DNA of 64,000 nucleotides from assembly GCF_007752935.1 (NCBI RefSeq), contig NZ_CP036319.1, positions 2,604,001 to 2,668,000 of the forward strand, in the 5' to 3' direction. A program made the translations under genes and the position numbers. Source of the stretch: Crateriforma conspicua. Lineage in GTDB: Bacteria > Planctomycetota > Planctomycetia > Pirellulales > Pirellulaceae. Positions within the stretch are counted from its first letter, which is position 1, and every line of letters begins with the position of its first letter. Below the pieces are notes generated by a model, which saw nothing but the letters and a program-made list of their open reading frames with translations, did no database searches and was not told where the DNA came from. Positions 25,701 to 29,639 of the stretch are shown piece by piece.

Positions 25701-27212
25701 TCCGTCCAGCGTGTCGGCAAACGTGTCGACTTGGATGCCCGCACCTTTGGCCATCAAGGCATTGACGTCATTGTCCGAGATCGCACGGGTGTAGATGCGA
25801 ACGTCGTCCAGCTTGCCTTCGTAATCAGTTGCTGCGACGCTGGTGCCGCCGATCGTGACTGTCGAGCTGACATCGACCACGCCGACGTTGGCGGTGGTTG
25901 GGCCGGAGGTTGTTCCGTCAACGTACAGACGCAGATCCGTTCCGCTGCGAGTCGCGGTAACATGATGCCAATTGCCGTCGGCGACGAAACCGGATCCCGC
26001 AAGAGTGGCGGCCGAAGAGGTGCTGCCTTGCAGGAAGAAAGTCAGGCTTCCATCGCTGTCGGTGTAGATCGAGAATCCGTCGCTGCCGTCGTGCGATCCG
26101 ATCAAGCGAGTCGAGTTGCCTTGCAAAGCGTCCGCGTTGTACCAGAACGAAACGGTGAAATCGCCGCTAAAGTCCAACGATGGATCATCCGCGATCTCAA
26201 CGACCGAGTTCGCACCAGGAGCATCCTGCGAAAAGTCCATCGCGTATTCACCAACGGCCGCATCGCTGGTCCACGCCGGATCATTGACCCATGAGCCGTC
26301 GTTGCCACTTCCGGATGCATCCGCTTCCGTCAGCGAACCCGACGTGTCGTATTCGTGATGCACGACCAGGTTGCTGGTGATATCCAACGTGCTGTGCCAA
26401 GATGTCTGCGCCGCGTAGCCAAATGCGACGTCGGTTTCGACTTCACCGACCGCGTATTCCAAAATCCAGTCACCACCCAGATCCTCGTGCCCTGTCGCAT
26501 CATCACTGGCCGCAACGTCACAATCGCAGACCAACGCCAACAGTTCGATCAAGTCCTGTCCGTCGGTGGTTGCGGCTAGGTCGCAGCCGTACACCAGCAT
26601 GTCGGCACCCGCATCCATCGCATGTCCCCACGACGCGATGTCGCCGGCGTACTCCGGTGCAGTGTCTAGGTTCAGTTCGGCGTTGCCCAGCCGGATCGTT
26701 CCCGCATCACCGTGGCTGACCAGATGCACCGCGTCGACGCTGGACAACTGATTCAGTGTTTCGGTGATCGCATCCAATCCGTTTTGATCGGATGCGATGC
26801 GGACGATGATCCACTGGGTGTCGTCGGTGCCCGAACGCAGATGGTTGATCAGCACATCGGCATCATCGACCGCCTGATCGACAAAGACGACTTCCAGCGG
26901 GCGGGCCGGATCGATCGGTTCGCCGTCGACATCGACGGGGTCGGCCACTTGGGATCCGTCAAAACTGTCATCTTCGCTGGTGGCGATCGACAGATACGAA
27001 TCGTCCGCGGGTCCCGGCGGCGGACTGTAGGTGTGCGTTTCGGCATGTCCATCGGCATCGCCCAGACCATCAGCCAGCGCATCCAGATCGACATCGACCG
27101 CGGCGTCGGCGTCACCGAGGACCTGGTCGGGGCTTTCGCCGCTGAGCAGGATTCGGTCTTCGAGCGCGTAAAAGTCGAATACGCGTTTCTTTTTGTCGGC
27201 CATCAACGCCAT
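1734..27212 (-). CDS. Giant multidomain LEPR-XLL/DUF4347 surface protein (8492 aa)
   Basis: One uninterrupted frame of 25.5 kb. It starts at ATG 27212 (or ATG 27203, both without a clear ribosome site). Parts, by approximate residue: LEPR-XLL-like motif 'YALEDRILLSGE' (15-26); DUF4347 (106-265); LamG (281-478); CSLREA-type 'ISLREAIIAANN' and a beta-helix (492-808); LamG (838-1040); C-type lectin (1095-1255); cadherin; LamG (1338-1538); a DUF642/choice-of-anchor-like domain (1591-1748); second C-type lectin (1755-1905); LamG (2088-2288); long arrays of Ig/cadherin-like repeats; a 130-residue A/B repeat array (about 4570-5335); SdrD-B-like domain (5451-5538); second beta-helix (about 5620-5970); beta-strand filament repeats (6300-6890); VCBS-like repeats (7088-7750); cadherins (7750-8170); Asp/Thr/Ser linker; hydrophobic C-terminus (8424-8471). 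Cysteine is rare and no RTX nonapeptides are seen. It is a probable adhesin or matrix protein that binds glycans. The divergent export-like operon beside it suggests how it may be handled. Confidence 0.93.
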   Translation of the reverse strand: MALMADKKKRVFDFYALEDRILLSGESPDQVLGDADAAVDVDLDALADGLGDADGHAETHTYSPPPGPADDSYLSIATSEDDSFDGSQVADPVDVDGEPIDPARPLEVVFVDQAVDDADVLINHLRSGTDDTQWIIVRIASDQNGLDAITETLNQLSSVDAVHLVSHGDAGTIRLGNAELNLDTAPEYAGDIASWGHAMDAGADMLVYGCDLAATTDGQDLIELLALVCDCDVAASDDATGHEDLGGDWILEYAVGEVETDVAFGYAAQTSWHSTLDITSNLVVHHEYDTSGSLTEADASGSGNDGSWVNDPAWTSDAAVGEYAMDFSQDAPGANSVVEIADDPSLDFSGDFTVSFWYNADALQGNSTRLIGSHDGSDGFSIYTDSDGSLTFFLQGSTSSAATLAGSGFVADGNWHHVTATRSGTDLRLYVDGTTSGPTTANVGVVDVSSTVTIGGTSVAATDYEGKLDDVRIYTRAISDNDVNALMAKGAGIQVDTFADTLDGDTSSLSALYADKGVDGFISLREAIIAANNTDGADTIVLGSGTYSMDVTGDTEQFAATGDLDILSDITITGSGAGDTIIDASGMADRVFHVASSNSLTLSDLTVTGGEGDVYEAGAVFNEGTLEATNVVFQDNTAINQAGGAIYSTGTTTLTQVSLINNAASDGGALNVDGGVTTLTNVTMSGNTSTYDGGAIRVNSGTLNVDYSTIAANEATSGNGGGIQVIAGTVNVTNSIIADNVSAFGGADVNGTLATNTNNLIEDNGGVLGTDPVLSALTLDAASGQYYHSITDSSAAHDAGGGTPPTEDIRGETRDASADIGSYEYVPEAPSDLAITSTTNGGVSINHDGGNDAYFIADDGDAILGGLTALTLEMQFNSTSIGNQFTFFSYATSGDFNALAGLVSGTAFQLHIGGNNYAFSGFDMTSLSDGLEHSLAVTWDSATGNAALLIDGDQKSTASGVATGLSIDTGGTLVFGQEQDAVDGGYAPAQIFRGTLHDIRIFNEVRTDAAIASSYRSNLPYDETGLLANWQFNELSTGGVVTDTVSGNNLTLKSVDSDSFTQSSPTLNLSVDEDASTGDVIGSVTGTDLEREALISALLASDSDLRYNAETGKFYQVVAGAFDWGVSQTNAQSTALNTVNGQLAVIRSAAENQFITNLANTQTSGGSVWLGGTDATVEGEWRWIENGLEADQFWHGAETGYATEAYSHWADASQPNNLGGTEDALRLDSSNALWYDAPSTGSDHNYVIEWDADAVLDATEALTYMIQSQTVAGAFTIDSDSGQITVADATKLDYETNATHTVTVRVTDNDGGTYDEAFTIAINDVDESEVAPTDLSGGIALNTDGGNDAYLIDAVSGVPYWDALEAITMEFQVSDLQTPDTISTFYSRQSGGSGSFFGVEADGTLNWTGFKSTGTYAELFDGEFHSVGFSWDAPNGDLRFYVDGELVEIVSTPTQAQTNGGGAFVLGQDQDSTGGSFDATESFSGVFHDVRVWDHVRSIEEISHSYQHKLDVTAPEAAAIGLLANWQMDFNGSNEVVDIVNGYTLSIGHATEPGFIEGNVQNGLHIAENATGGTSAGHVTATDPDVAVDLVNDGLFMDAPDPGSYTRYTTGQSIGGWTVESGNVDLLGSIVGPTELGGRSVELNGDTEGVIVQTLTTEIGKQYQVIFSAAGNFSGGADHIDFRASAGGVSEDFVITEGTGWSLSNLLPQSLSLTFTADSTSTDLRFESFTAGAFGAGIGDVRVVEVPEAVSVILQNDSTLSYNAGTGKFYRFVDTNDDFNTHLATATSAMLNGVSGQMVTIGSAYENELIRQFAIDSGKQIWLGASDANNDGNWNWLEGTTESNDQFWTGGDAGSPSNGYFAPAFSQTEAVGEDYVRMLADGTWADDAAGSNNALIVEWDASEVLSAYTFTLTDDAGGRFAIDNATGEISFTGVGYLDHEESPTYDLTVQTTDAAGHSSSQMVTVEVDNVPDESPSNVVPAGQILNEDSSLTFNEANGNAIVLHDDVGESMRVTLSVDDGTLTLSQTDGLTVVGGGDGTATVTVTGTLEAINAALEGLRYDPTADFSGGDTLTITSQDEQVYQLNIDANLEALFQFDSADPANDSGPVGTNNGSLIGATVTTDADYGDVLSLNGDGQRVEVSNLLTQPANVTIAAWVNLTAADTQGATVVQIGSNMGLRLDNASGQMVGFFHDGTDPQSVTFDGTVAGTGWRHVSFTFDDLADTASLYLDGELVATKTIGTSINYTGAVTRIGGLAVDGYDFNGTMDDVRVYDRALTQSDIASLANVLGAAEATDTVALTVTPINDAPVLDNAAFFQLTGITEDDTNNSGNTVAEIIASDGGDRITDADGDPEGIAIFSSSSTYGKWQYNTGSGWTDVGTVSLTESLLLRSTDSLRFVPDGENGENASFVFAAWDQTTGSAGNKVDTSSYGGTTAFSDATDTANITVSSVNDDPTNAGSLPTDITVTEDVASQLDLSSIDLSDVDHGGGNLTLKLSTDANGEITAAAMAGITITGNGSDAIELTGTLADLNTYLDNTTILTYLHPTANLTGDDADILYVVINDNGNTGSGGGGNVGLGNVNIDITNVNDAPVMTAWGPVYNTTEDASAFNAPVSSVLQSSVSDVDPGAVEGIAVYAGSGDGGVLEYSTNGGGIWTVMPALDANNALLLRTTDLIRFTPDTENGGTMTLDYYAWDQTTGTAGTSVDVTTRGGATAFSTANDTVTINTTSVNDEQVVSTNTGATFAEGSGGYITDAMLETTDVDTSDTPNQIVYTLTDYPYYGSLTLDGLGLFTNDTFTQQDITSGRLSYSHYGSENHSDYFDFTVDDGEGTTSSGRFNITMTAVNDAPVASSVEGTALDYTEDDGDVTITDTLALSDADDTDLESATVSITGGFSSTEDSLVFTDQNGITGSYDSGTGVLTLTGTATVAEYQAALRSVAYNNSSQNPDETTRTVQFVVNDGEADSLAAARAITVTAVVDRPEINNLHGDAYNYTEGEGPVIIDQSTAAVVSDDDSSDFDTGTLTIDIVSGGDSAEDVLAVQNQGTGSGQIGVSGSNITYEGTTIGSFTGGTSGSALVITLNANADATAATALVRAITYENVDTISATETVRHIESRMTDGDGGTSLVRSASINVGVANNAPVITAAGGGDAYTENGSGTYIENTLTITDGDSDDFFGGTLTTDIVTNAQSSDRIFIQAGNNVTTASNRVYYDSGSGATEVGTFTGGNGAAALVITFNHDADATAVEAVARQVSFRNLSDTPLANQRTIEMTVTDGDGGTSNTISRTMDMTLVNDAPVATITADDPTFTENAGGVGIFSSTSVSTVEGSDQVNSIELTVSDLENGADEILVIDSQSIELTHLNSETTSNRSYDVDVTVSGTTATVTISKTGGFTVADANALLDNLSYNNTSEVVTNGSRTVTLTTITDDGGGANGGSDTGTINTASTITVVGLNDDPYNNGTLPANFTILEDTLSDFVFTGFDLRDADGDNGETLTIKLSTATGGLLFASDAGGVTVTGNNSDTMTLSGTRADLNTYLTSSSRVQYQHGITHTEGTGADTITVVANDNGNTGNGGGTDQTLGTVQVNITNINDAPSGSDNTITINEDATHTFTLADFGFSDIDGDTLEFVHIDTLPGSGTLLYSGSALGAGNFVHFSDINSGLLTYEPIADENGTGYASFTFRAQDDGGTANSGSDTDPVANTLTFDVTPQNDAATISTGFDEMIGEFGGNTTTSVIGKATLESTNMIAIDSDQTYELSVTAWSGDGVGGNYDAGETHYLGFYSYDIDGNQITSQHTGHYAGAADTTLAVDLVAGATEIVLTDATGWYEGGTLSNRSFAWYGYTNSLGETYADYTYTRNVETNLWDAGAIDHVTGVITLREVWSGPTILAGEAVRNMSPTGGTYQYPLLSNGPIDETGGDYSIVIGGANDTGATSQTQFRHGTAYIAPLVLANYTGTSNQLNISDFSVTTQQGTTVFTEDAGPIAIIDDDFAITDIDDTHAESVTVTLTNGKIGDILNVNEGAINALGISVAGIPTGNLSADGSITLTLTSDTPDSVTFADYQTALNEITFDNNSHDPDTADRTMTFVVNDGDDDSATENLVIKVHAVDDAPIVSTTAINPTFTEGGASVSVFSGTTIDAVELSDTIGSFEISIAGITDGAHEQYRINSEYIELVDGNEGTTDTSGFSYSVSVNAGVATLTISRDFGIGSGTAAAMINNSAYQNTSEAPTGTTRTVTLESVTEFEQDGVNDTTVVGTQSVITITGVNDAPEFIGPELISNGTFDTDLSGWSTSGAVAYIGGEMNFGGGNAVGPHTASQTIATEAGQTYRLTFDYRDGSDLKNQSMQVTVDGDSNLLTTSHIVTDIDGNTYVRYEYTFTADSVASTITFTDTSDTAGLSDDTNNVDGRIDNVSIQQINGHVGTVGFTEGGSAVVLDGDLTLFDDEIAAGLDNYDNTELRLSRNGGASGDDVFGGSGNLAALTESGSVVLNGETIGTVEQNSAGELRLRFNFNLDAAKLNEVLQSITYENTSDAPPASVQLNWEFDDDNFGTQQGTGGEQTGTAYTVVNITGINDAPELDNSGTPTVTSITEDQINNGGMTVADLLATGTGGDPISDVDGDPEGIAITARINGNGQWQYSTDGGTNWSAVGTVSESSALLLRSTDLVRFQPDGDNGITQTFEFRAWDQTSGTEGTKVDTTTNGGTTAFSTAIESASITVTHVNDAPTLDNSSALTLTTQTEDAGAPVGAVGTLVTDLVSLGGNVGDVDNNAETGIALVSADTNNGTWWFTTDGGTNWNALGTVSDSSARVLEANADTRIYFQSDADFNGTITDAIRFRAWDRTVGTNGLLEDATLVGGTTAFSSAVERADQTITPVNDAPELDFSFSTSLNTIDEDAVDNAGQTVASFLASSGQDILTDVDGDPEGIAIIVSNPGNGTWEYSTDGGTIWTDVGSVSNSNALLLRSTDLVRFNPDGENGTLANFGFRGWDQTAGTAGTYHNISSTGGNSAFSNSTESALITVTDVNDAPVLDNSAILTLTAQTEDAGAPSGEVGTVITDLVSLGGNVTDVDDSSQTGVAITAADTTNGTWWYSTNNGGTWNTLGSVSDASARVLNANSNTRIYFEADADFNGTISDAITFRAWDRTLGSNGSLQDASTNGGTTAFSSATETADLTIAAVNDTPVLDDTYLYTLTSINEDATNNAGQTVASILSSNAGFGITDTDAGASEGIAIRAITASNGHWEFSTDGGTNWTDVGTVSSTSALVLRDTDHVRFVPDGVAAEQGNFTFVAWDQTDGSTPGTKVNASTTGGSTAFSDQAAVARITVTEVNDAPSGTDNTVATLRDQDYTFTLGDFGYSDIDADTFANLIINSTTGVGTLYLDANADGDYDAGEELSASDSVSRAQITTGRLMFTAIAGQTGTAYDSFTFQVSDDGGVFDGGVNTDPTPNTMTIDVDDAYRIEGNIVEDVNGDSQLGDAVGLSGVTVHLYEDVDDDNAITAADTLVATTTTDVNGFYQFNSLLDDTYFVIVDSRTIAPSAGLNATFSATDVWAEQTYGVAGAADGAGFLSSSGALFGGRAADVSDDASSLLTAEHVTRVSVSGSDTANIDSGFSFNVVTGVRDGDDVGGEGRSVQGSFRQFVDNANAIAGGNEMRFVPGVAANDTDGGGNDWWTIQLTSLLADIEDIGTIIDGTAYSAADGTTVLNSNAGQIGSGGTVGLGADGVLGTGDDVTLSQFERTELELVGVANAVRTLIFTGDDAELRDVAVRKDADGTTNSGIVYFEGDNAVMSDTLVGTSADGTRYAQTGTSGNFAAFSGASGASVTGNYFGVSGAAVGTALSVTDSTGAIVSGNEIDGAFQFGLSAYSDAATVSGNLIDGITSGFGIGTFYGPRTGVTIENNTVRNTTGYGAIVAGFGSVDTTIRYNVVHTNSNAIVIRGDGSGHEEAQNAVISMNSIYGNTSEGIDNNDIDANDGFLVATEANDGIDHPIIETANLVGGDLSLSGYVGAAANDSDFAGARIEFFESDGGGEGQRYLGFLTTDASGNFSGTLSVTGVVDTDQIVATTTMTGIGTSEFGNEFDVNVTPHDLNPNAASVDEHSDTSGGHAVATLLTSDNDSGDTATYTIVGGADAGVFSISGDQLILTDGVLDFESQSSYTVRVRTTDSGGLFREEDIVVSVNDLNDAPTVTGPATATVNEGGSLTFDILGAGVFDTDDADGDNLTVTVTADHAAIALSQTSGLTVIDGDGSDGTLQFSGSTADIDAALYGLDYDSQAGYNGSASLVVLVDDGNLTDSTTVAITVNPGQTVFVWDGGGATNDWTDADNWNHDLVPEADDIVVFDATSTKNSTLDAAFAGSISEIQVNAGYTGTLTFDRTLTNTGDLLIADGTVDTNGQTVDMDGFINVTGGTLTITGSTLNLADDFIHSGGTLNTNGSTLYFDGTGDRSLQTSAQIDNIEIDHVGTLTFLSDLSFAGDFTHSQGSVDFGGHEVSVAGTTGQTVDASGLTFDDFEFNNSNTVTIVGGLDIDGDLNYTNAVTINGGNVTAAGNITTIDSVWSGTSVLTLDGTADQTISTGGGTGELGNLVINKASGTVRLLNDIELGGDFTHTSGGWDTNGQVVEFQGHNTTIDADSATFDDVILNSTVAGSRVIVGTLDVDGDFTFTNAGTLNSGQITVAGDINYGDDSYSGTTMIIADGTGNQIVSATTGTAKAEHLTINKASGTLTFGSDLTINGTLNHVAGTVADLTHTITFGNNSGTITASSINFDDVIFDSNYSKNISGVLNVGGDLTITSVNALNVGEIRVAGNITSSDTSVGGNSQFTLNGTGTQTISGDDLSDGSLNIDKTTGTAILADDLVLNGTSQDLNVISGTLDLNGHTINATGDVVIDDSLLIGTGAITNDLTLDNDAIVRLSASSTSVYESIAVGGTLTLGLGAQLELDLTGMTAGGYLQDIFTSTTLAGTFDAITLLNDSVGFTVYDEYDSPSGAVDIFLNSNPTGSISDVTVNEDAPDTVIDLDAAFSDLEHADNELTYSLIGYSSPAFLDSANIDNGAGTLTLDYAAEQHGTTTITVRATDARGEFTDVTFNVTVNSIEDAPIITGGPATSSLTETNSGLTDSGIFTVSDSDIADNVTAAVDSVAVSGTGASSVPGSLDNATLQSFLSVSPTAILDGTETTDTLTWNFNSGAKAFDFLADGETLILTYTISATDDSVSTLSDTETVTVTITGTNDSPDVFVDTGDSAAETLTETDTTLTSSGTLTVSDSDLTDIVTSSVTGVVASSTTAGLGSDNAALLAMMSSTAGVLDATELSDQLTWNFNSGAEAFDYLASGESLTLTYTIEVTDSQGSTDTQNVTITVNGTGDAPVITGGPDTSSLTETDSGLTDTGTQTISDADRTDNVTAAVDSVAVSGTGASSVPGSLDNATLQSFLSVSPTAILDGTETTDTLTWNFNSGTEAFNFLADGETLILTYTISATDDSGATLSDTETVTVTITGTNDSPLITGGPATSGLTEADAGLTDTGTFTIDDADLTDKVTASVDSVAVSGTGAGSVPPALDNPTLQSFLSVSPNAILDGTETTDTLTWDFNSGTEAFDFLADSDTLILTYTVSVTDDAGTPLSDTETVTVTITGTNDAPVATVDSGTAVESGGVGNSVSGSDALGNVFDNDTDADSGDAATVTGVAVGSQPNASGNVGAPVGGLYGNLVIQSDGSYTYQLDELDPAVQALRTSTDTLSDVFTYTIRDTQGATSTTQITITIRGSNDAPHDLIDPGLSVIEDAADTTPIGTIGSSDVDASDSATFSLVDNAGGRFAIDALTGEVSVADTSLLDYESAVSHDIIVQITDTAGASYTETFTVTITDANEHAVTAPADTDASVNRVIENAATDTLVGITASATDSDGTNNTVTYSLADNAGGRFKIDAASGIVRVANGGLLDYESDTSHDIVIRAHSSDGSTADTTFTIQVTDADEFDVTAPTDSDAATNIVDENSPIGTPVGITADAIDLDGTNNTITYQLTSNPDGLFQIDSVTGQVTTAASIDREIHGATRTIIIEASSSDGSVATQSFDIAIGDVNEFTPVITPGQVLTINENSPTGTVVGSMIAQDADATTMLQSWQIVSGDAVGRFQIDPNTGQITLAMADLDFESTNSYSLDIRVSDANFNSLVETVLINVVDVNEAPVADTESYQTLVDQPVTLNGPGVLNNDFDVDGDPLHVVLVTAPAHGSVSVQPDGTIVYTPSTAYFGTDQFVYRASDGSLESGDTVVTIEVQAAPPTGGSGDGDGGDSNTDNNTDTDTDTDADTDTQDNDSSESGDGGEGGEAISDATDGVASPTESSESSDEDSSGSKDSAATITTGGSAVKGNGGIGVRNSLAQQASFSTDVGGSIRLGKDADYTRLGFSSTEIQLIDRIRTLDLQNAVVWQQWEQMQDENQTEQSGGVIVGGAATTLGLASLGYVLWTLRGGMLIATLAAGMPSWKVVDPSVLLSGYRAGSDETEDRIDEILK
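1780..2440 (-). other. Acidic linker and hydrophobic C-terminal anchor of the giant protein
   Basis: This marks a part of the giant gene. A low-complexity Asp/Thr/Asn/Ser/Gly/Glu linker (DNA near 2180-2430, with a hexamer-like repeat coding for alternating Thr-Asp) separates the last cadherin from a compact end domain. That end has 'EIQLIDRIRTLDLQ', then a Gly/Ala/Leu-rich segment 'GGAATTLGLASLGYVLWTLR', a second hydrophobic stretch 'GMLIATLAAGMPSW', and 'DPSVLL', then a charged tail. The arrangement (flexible linker, hydrophobic hairpin, short polar tail) fits a membrane or secretion-retention anchor. I have seen comparable ends in large planctomycete proteins, but the role is inferred. Confidence 0.6.
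4340..5950 (-). repeat. Four tandem ~400-bp VCBS-like repeat units, two nearly identical
   Basis: The units lie at about 5540-5950, 5150-5540, 4730-5150 and 4340-4730 (order in the protein). Each codes for a domain ending in 'VTITGTNDSP' or a variant. Units 1 and 3 are almost the same at DNA level: the stretch starting with cggtggcgctgatggtgtag recurs at 4811 and 5612, 801 bp apart, with only scattered differences over about 250 bp. Unit 2 between them is clearly divergent. This points to a recent duplication of a two-unit block, or gene conversion. Confidence 0.8.
11210..13520 (-). repeat. Alternating A-B-A-B-A array of ~130-residue repeats in the giant protein
   Basis: Five repeats in tandem. 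Type A carries 'DVDGDPEGIAI', 'YSTDGGT' and 'LLLRSTDLVRF'. Type B carries 'TEDAGAP', 'TDLVSLGGNV', 'NGTWW' and 'TRIYF'. Both end with 'FRAWDxTxGxxG...GGTTAFS' followed by a VND-type linker (VNDAP or VNDTP). They alternate strictly, so the unit of duplication was probably the A+B pair. Two more type-A-like copies lie earlier in the protein (DNA near 19000-20300). Confidence 0.75.
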
Positions 27213-27557
27213 CCGGTGGGGCTTGGATCATCGGATCACCGACGGGGCAAGAGAATGGAACCCTGCCACCAATCGGTGGTATTGCCGCGCATTTTTGTGA
27301 GCACAGCCGGCCGCACTTTGACCGGGTCACAAAACCCCCAGCACAAAAATACGACGTATCTACAACAACGGCGGAACAATGCGTGAACTTTCACGATCCG
27401 CTGAACCGGTGGGGACACATAGGCCGTGCGGCATTGGCAGGATTTGACGATTGGCGTGTCTGTTCGGAATGTCGGGGTGATTCGCTGTCGCACCCGGCCT
27501 TGACCAGTGAATCGTTGACGCCCGTGAACGTTCGGCCAGACGTGCGCCGATTCCCTG
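27213..27557. promoter_or_regulatory. Divergent intergenic region with repeated TTTTGTG boxes
   Basis: This 345-bp stretch separates the start of the giant gene (minus) from the TolC operon (plus), so both promoters should lie here. TTTTTGTGA at 27292-27300 faces TCACAAAA at 27327-27334 (perfect 8-bp inverted repeat, 26-nt spacer), and a third copy, CACAAAAAT, is at 27342-27350. ATTTTTGTG at 27291-27299 is an exact reverse complement of that third copy. A short hairpin, CCACC-AATC-GGTGG, is at 27266-27279. I see no convincing -35/-10 pair and no credible gene. A shared operator for the two divergent units is possible but inferred. Confidence 0.35.
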
Positions 27558-29639
27558 ATGTGGGGCTGTATGGGTGAGGCGGCGGAATCGCTGTCGACAA
27601 TGGATTTAATGCACCTAACAGATTGGCGAAACGGAATTCGCGTTGTCTTTGTCCTGATGGGGACATTGCCAGCGTTCTGTGCTGCGCCGATCTCGGTGGC
27701 ACAAACGCCGGATGTTCTCGCATCCGCCCCCCCGGCCGAACGAATGATCGTCCCTGCGGCCGAACCGTCGACGGCATTCATGGCCGCCGACAGCGACACG
27801 CTGGCATGGTGGCGTGAGGCGTCCCAGAATCCGACCCTTCACAAGCAACGCTTTGTCGCGTTCGATTTGCCGACGGTTCTGATCGATACGTTGGCCAACA
27901 GCCCGATGATCCAAACGGTCCAGGAATCGGCCAGCATCAAGCTGGAACAAATCATCCAGCAAGACGCCGCGTTTGATTCCCGCTACGTTTTGGACGCCGG
28001 CTACGATCAAACCAACGATCCGGTCGGCAACGCTTTGGTGACTGGCGGGCCGCCACGATTGCGTGAACGTTCCTGGGCGTTCAACGGGGGCGTGCGACGC
28101 ACCGCTCGCAGCGGTACCCAGATCGACTTGACGCAAGAACTGGGCCTGCTGGACAGCAACAGTCAGTTCTTTGAACCCGCCGATCAGGGCAATGCACGTC
28201 TAAGCCTCAGCCTGACTCAGCCCCTGATGGCGGGCCGCGGGCGTGTGTTCAATGAACGGCTGTTGGTGCAAGCCAAGTTGGACAGCCGCATCGCTTGGCA
28301 GCAAATGCAGCGTGATGTCAGCGATCGTATCACCGAAGTCATCTCCGCGTACTTGTTGTTGTACCAGCGACGTTGTCATCTGATTCAGCAAGATGAATTG
28401 ATTCGACGCGGACAAGACATCGAACGCGTGTTGCGCGGTCGCAGCGACTTTGACGTCAGCCGGTTGGAATTGACCAAGCTGCGTCAACGCGTCTCCAGCC
28501 GCAACGATGAACGGCTGCAGTTGGATGCGGGCGTGCAACGACAACAGGCGACGCTGCGGAATCTGATCGGTTCGGATGAACTGAACGTCGCCCCGTTGTC
28601 GCTGGAACTGATTCCAGATGCCCCGCCATCGACGGCACACCGGCCGATCACTTTGGCCGAAGCGATGCGAGTCGGCATGGAATCGCGCCCGGAAATTCGC
28701 ATGGCGATGGAAGACATCCAGTCGGCCGCGTTGGGCATCCAGGTGACTCGGAATCAGTTGATGCCGCGTTTGGATGCGGTCGTCAACGGATACTTGGCGG
28801 GCCTGAGTGGCGATTACGGCGTTGCCCGTTCCTTCGGCGAACAGTTCTACGAATCGGGCCCGGGCATCATGGCGGGATTGGAGTACGAATTGCCTCGCGG
28901 GAACCGGCTGGCTCGTTCGCGACACCGCGAAGCGATGCATCGGTATCGCCAAAAATCGGCGCGACTTCAAGAAGTGATCCAGGACGTGCGGCTGGAAATC
29001 GAAACGGCGTTGATCCGATGGGAAACTGCCGAAAAGCTTCGCCAAACCAAACGAATCACCTTGGCCGCGGCTCGCGAAGAAGAGGAAATGCTGACCCGGC
29101 GTTTCGCGATCGTCGGTGCGGACGGATCTCACGCCGGCTTGGTCTTGGAATCACTGTTGGAATCACAGCAGCGCCGCACGATGGCCGAACGCATGTTGGT
29201 GTCCGCCGAAGCGGAATACCACATCGCTTGGGTCGAAATGCAACGTGCGATGGGGATTTTGTTGAAACGCGAAGGTATCACGGCGGTGCGTGACGCATGC
29301 AATGACGTTCGGTTCGATTACACCCAAACGATCGATGCGTCATCGCTGGACCTGGATACGGCGACCACCGATGACGAACCCGCGGTCATTCCGTTGCCGC
29401 TGGATCGCCTGGAATCGATGGACGAACCGGTGCCCGCCGAACCCGACATGCGAAGCGATGTTTTCGCGCCCGGCAGCACCGGCGATTCGACCGGTGGCTA
29501 TTCCGACGCCGTTCCCGTTCAAGTCGGTGACGCCCAATTCCAGCCCATTGAAACAACCACCGCACCGCAATCCGGATCGGTGCGATCGTACTTGCTGATG
29601 GAAGCGGCAACGGCCGACGTCAAGGAAGGAAAACGATGA
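27558..29639 (+). CDS. TolC-like outer-membrane efflux/secretion protein
   Basis: The 693-residue frame starts at ATG 27558, but ATG 27600 or 27609 is better placed for a signal peptide ('IRVVFVLMGTLPAFCAAP' then 'VAQ'). The body has the two-fold repeat of TolC/OEP proteins: long coiled helices around 'DRITEVISAYLLLYQRR' and 'LTLAEAMRVG'-like helices before 'QLMPRLDAVVNGYLAG', a beta segment. After about residue 570 there is an acidic, Pro-rich tail not typical of TolC, possibly periplasmic. It should form an outer-membrane channel trimer. It is the first gene of a four-gene operon: its TGA overlaps the ATG of the adaptor gene (ATGA at 29636-29639). The operon diverges from the giant surface-protein gene, so that protein is a plausible substrate. 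Confidence 0.88.
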   Translation: MWGCMGEAAESLSTMDLMHLTDWRNGIRVVFVLMGTLPAFCAAPISVAQTPDVLASAPPAERMIVPAAEPSTAFMAADSDTLAWWREASQNPTLHKQRFVAFDLPTVLIDTLANSPMIQTVQESASIKLEQIIQQDAAFDSRYVLDAGYDQTNDPVGNALVTGGPPRLRERSWAFNGGVRRTARSGTQIDLTQELGLLDSNSQFFEPADQGNARLSLSLTQPLMAGRGRVFNERLLVQAKLDSRIAWQQMQRDVSDRITEVISAYLLLYQRRCHLIQQDELIRRGQDIERVLRGRSDFDVSRLELTKLRQRVSSRNDERLQLDAGVQRQQATLRNLIGSDELNVAPLSLELIPDAPPSTAHRPITLAEAMRVGMESRPEIRMAMEDIQSAALGIQVTRNQLMPRLDAVVNGYLAGLSGDYGVARSFGEQFYESGPGIMAGLEYELPRGNRLARSRHREAMHRYRQKSARLQEVIQDVRLEIETALIRWETAEKLRQTKRITLAAAREEEEMLTRRFAIVGADGSHAGLVLESLLESQQRRTMAERMLVSAEAEYHIAWVEMQRAMGILLKREGITAVRDACNDVRFDYTQTIDASSLDLDTATTDDEPAVIPLPLDRLESMDEPVPAEPDMRSDVFAPGSTGDSTGGYSDAVPVQVGDAQFQPIETTTAPQSGSVRSYLLMEAATADVKEGKR

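Noticed and set aside
1734-27212. Giant protein as an RTX adhesin of a classical type I system
   Set aside because: I found no GGxGxDxxx nonapeptide arrays near the C-terminus and there is no HlyB-like ATPase gene nearby.
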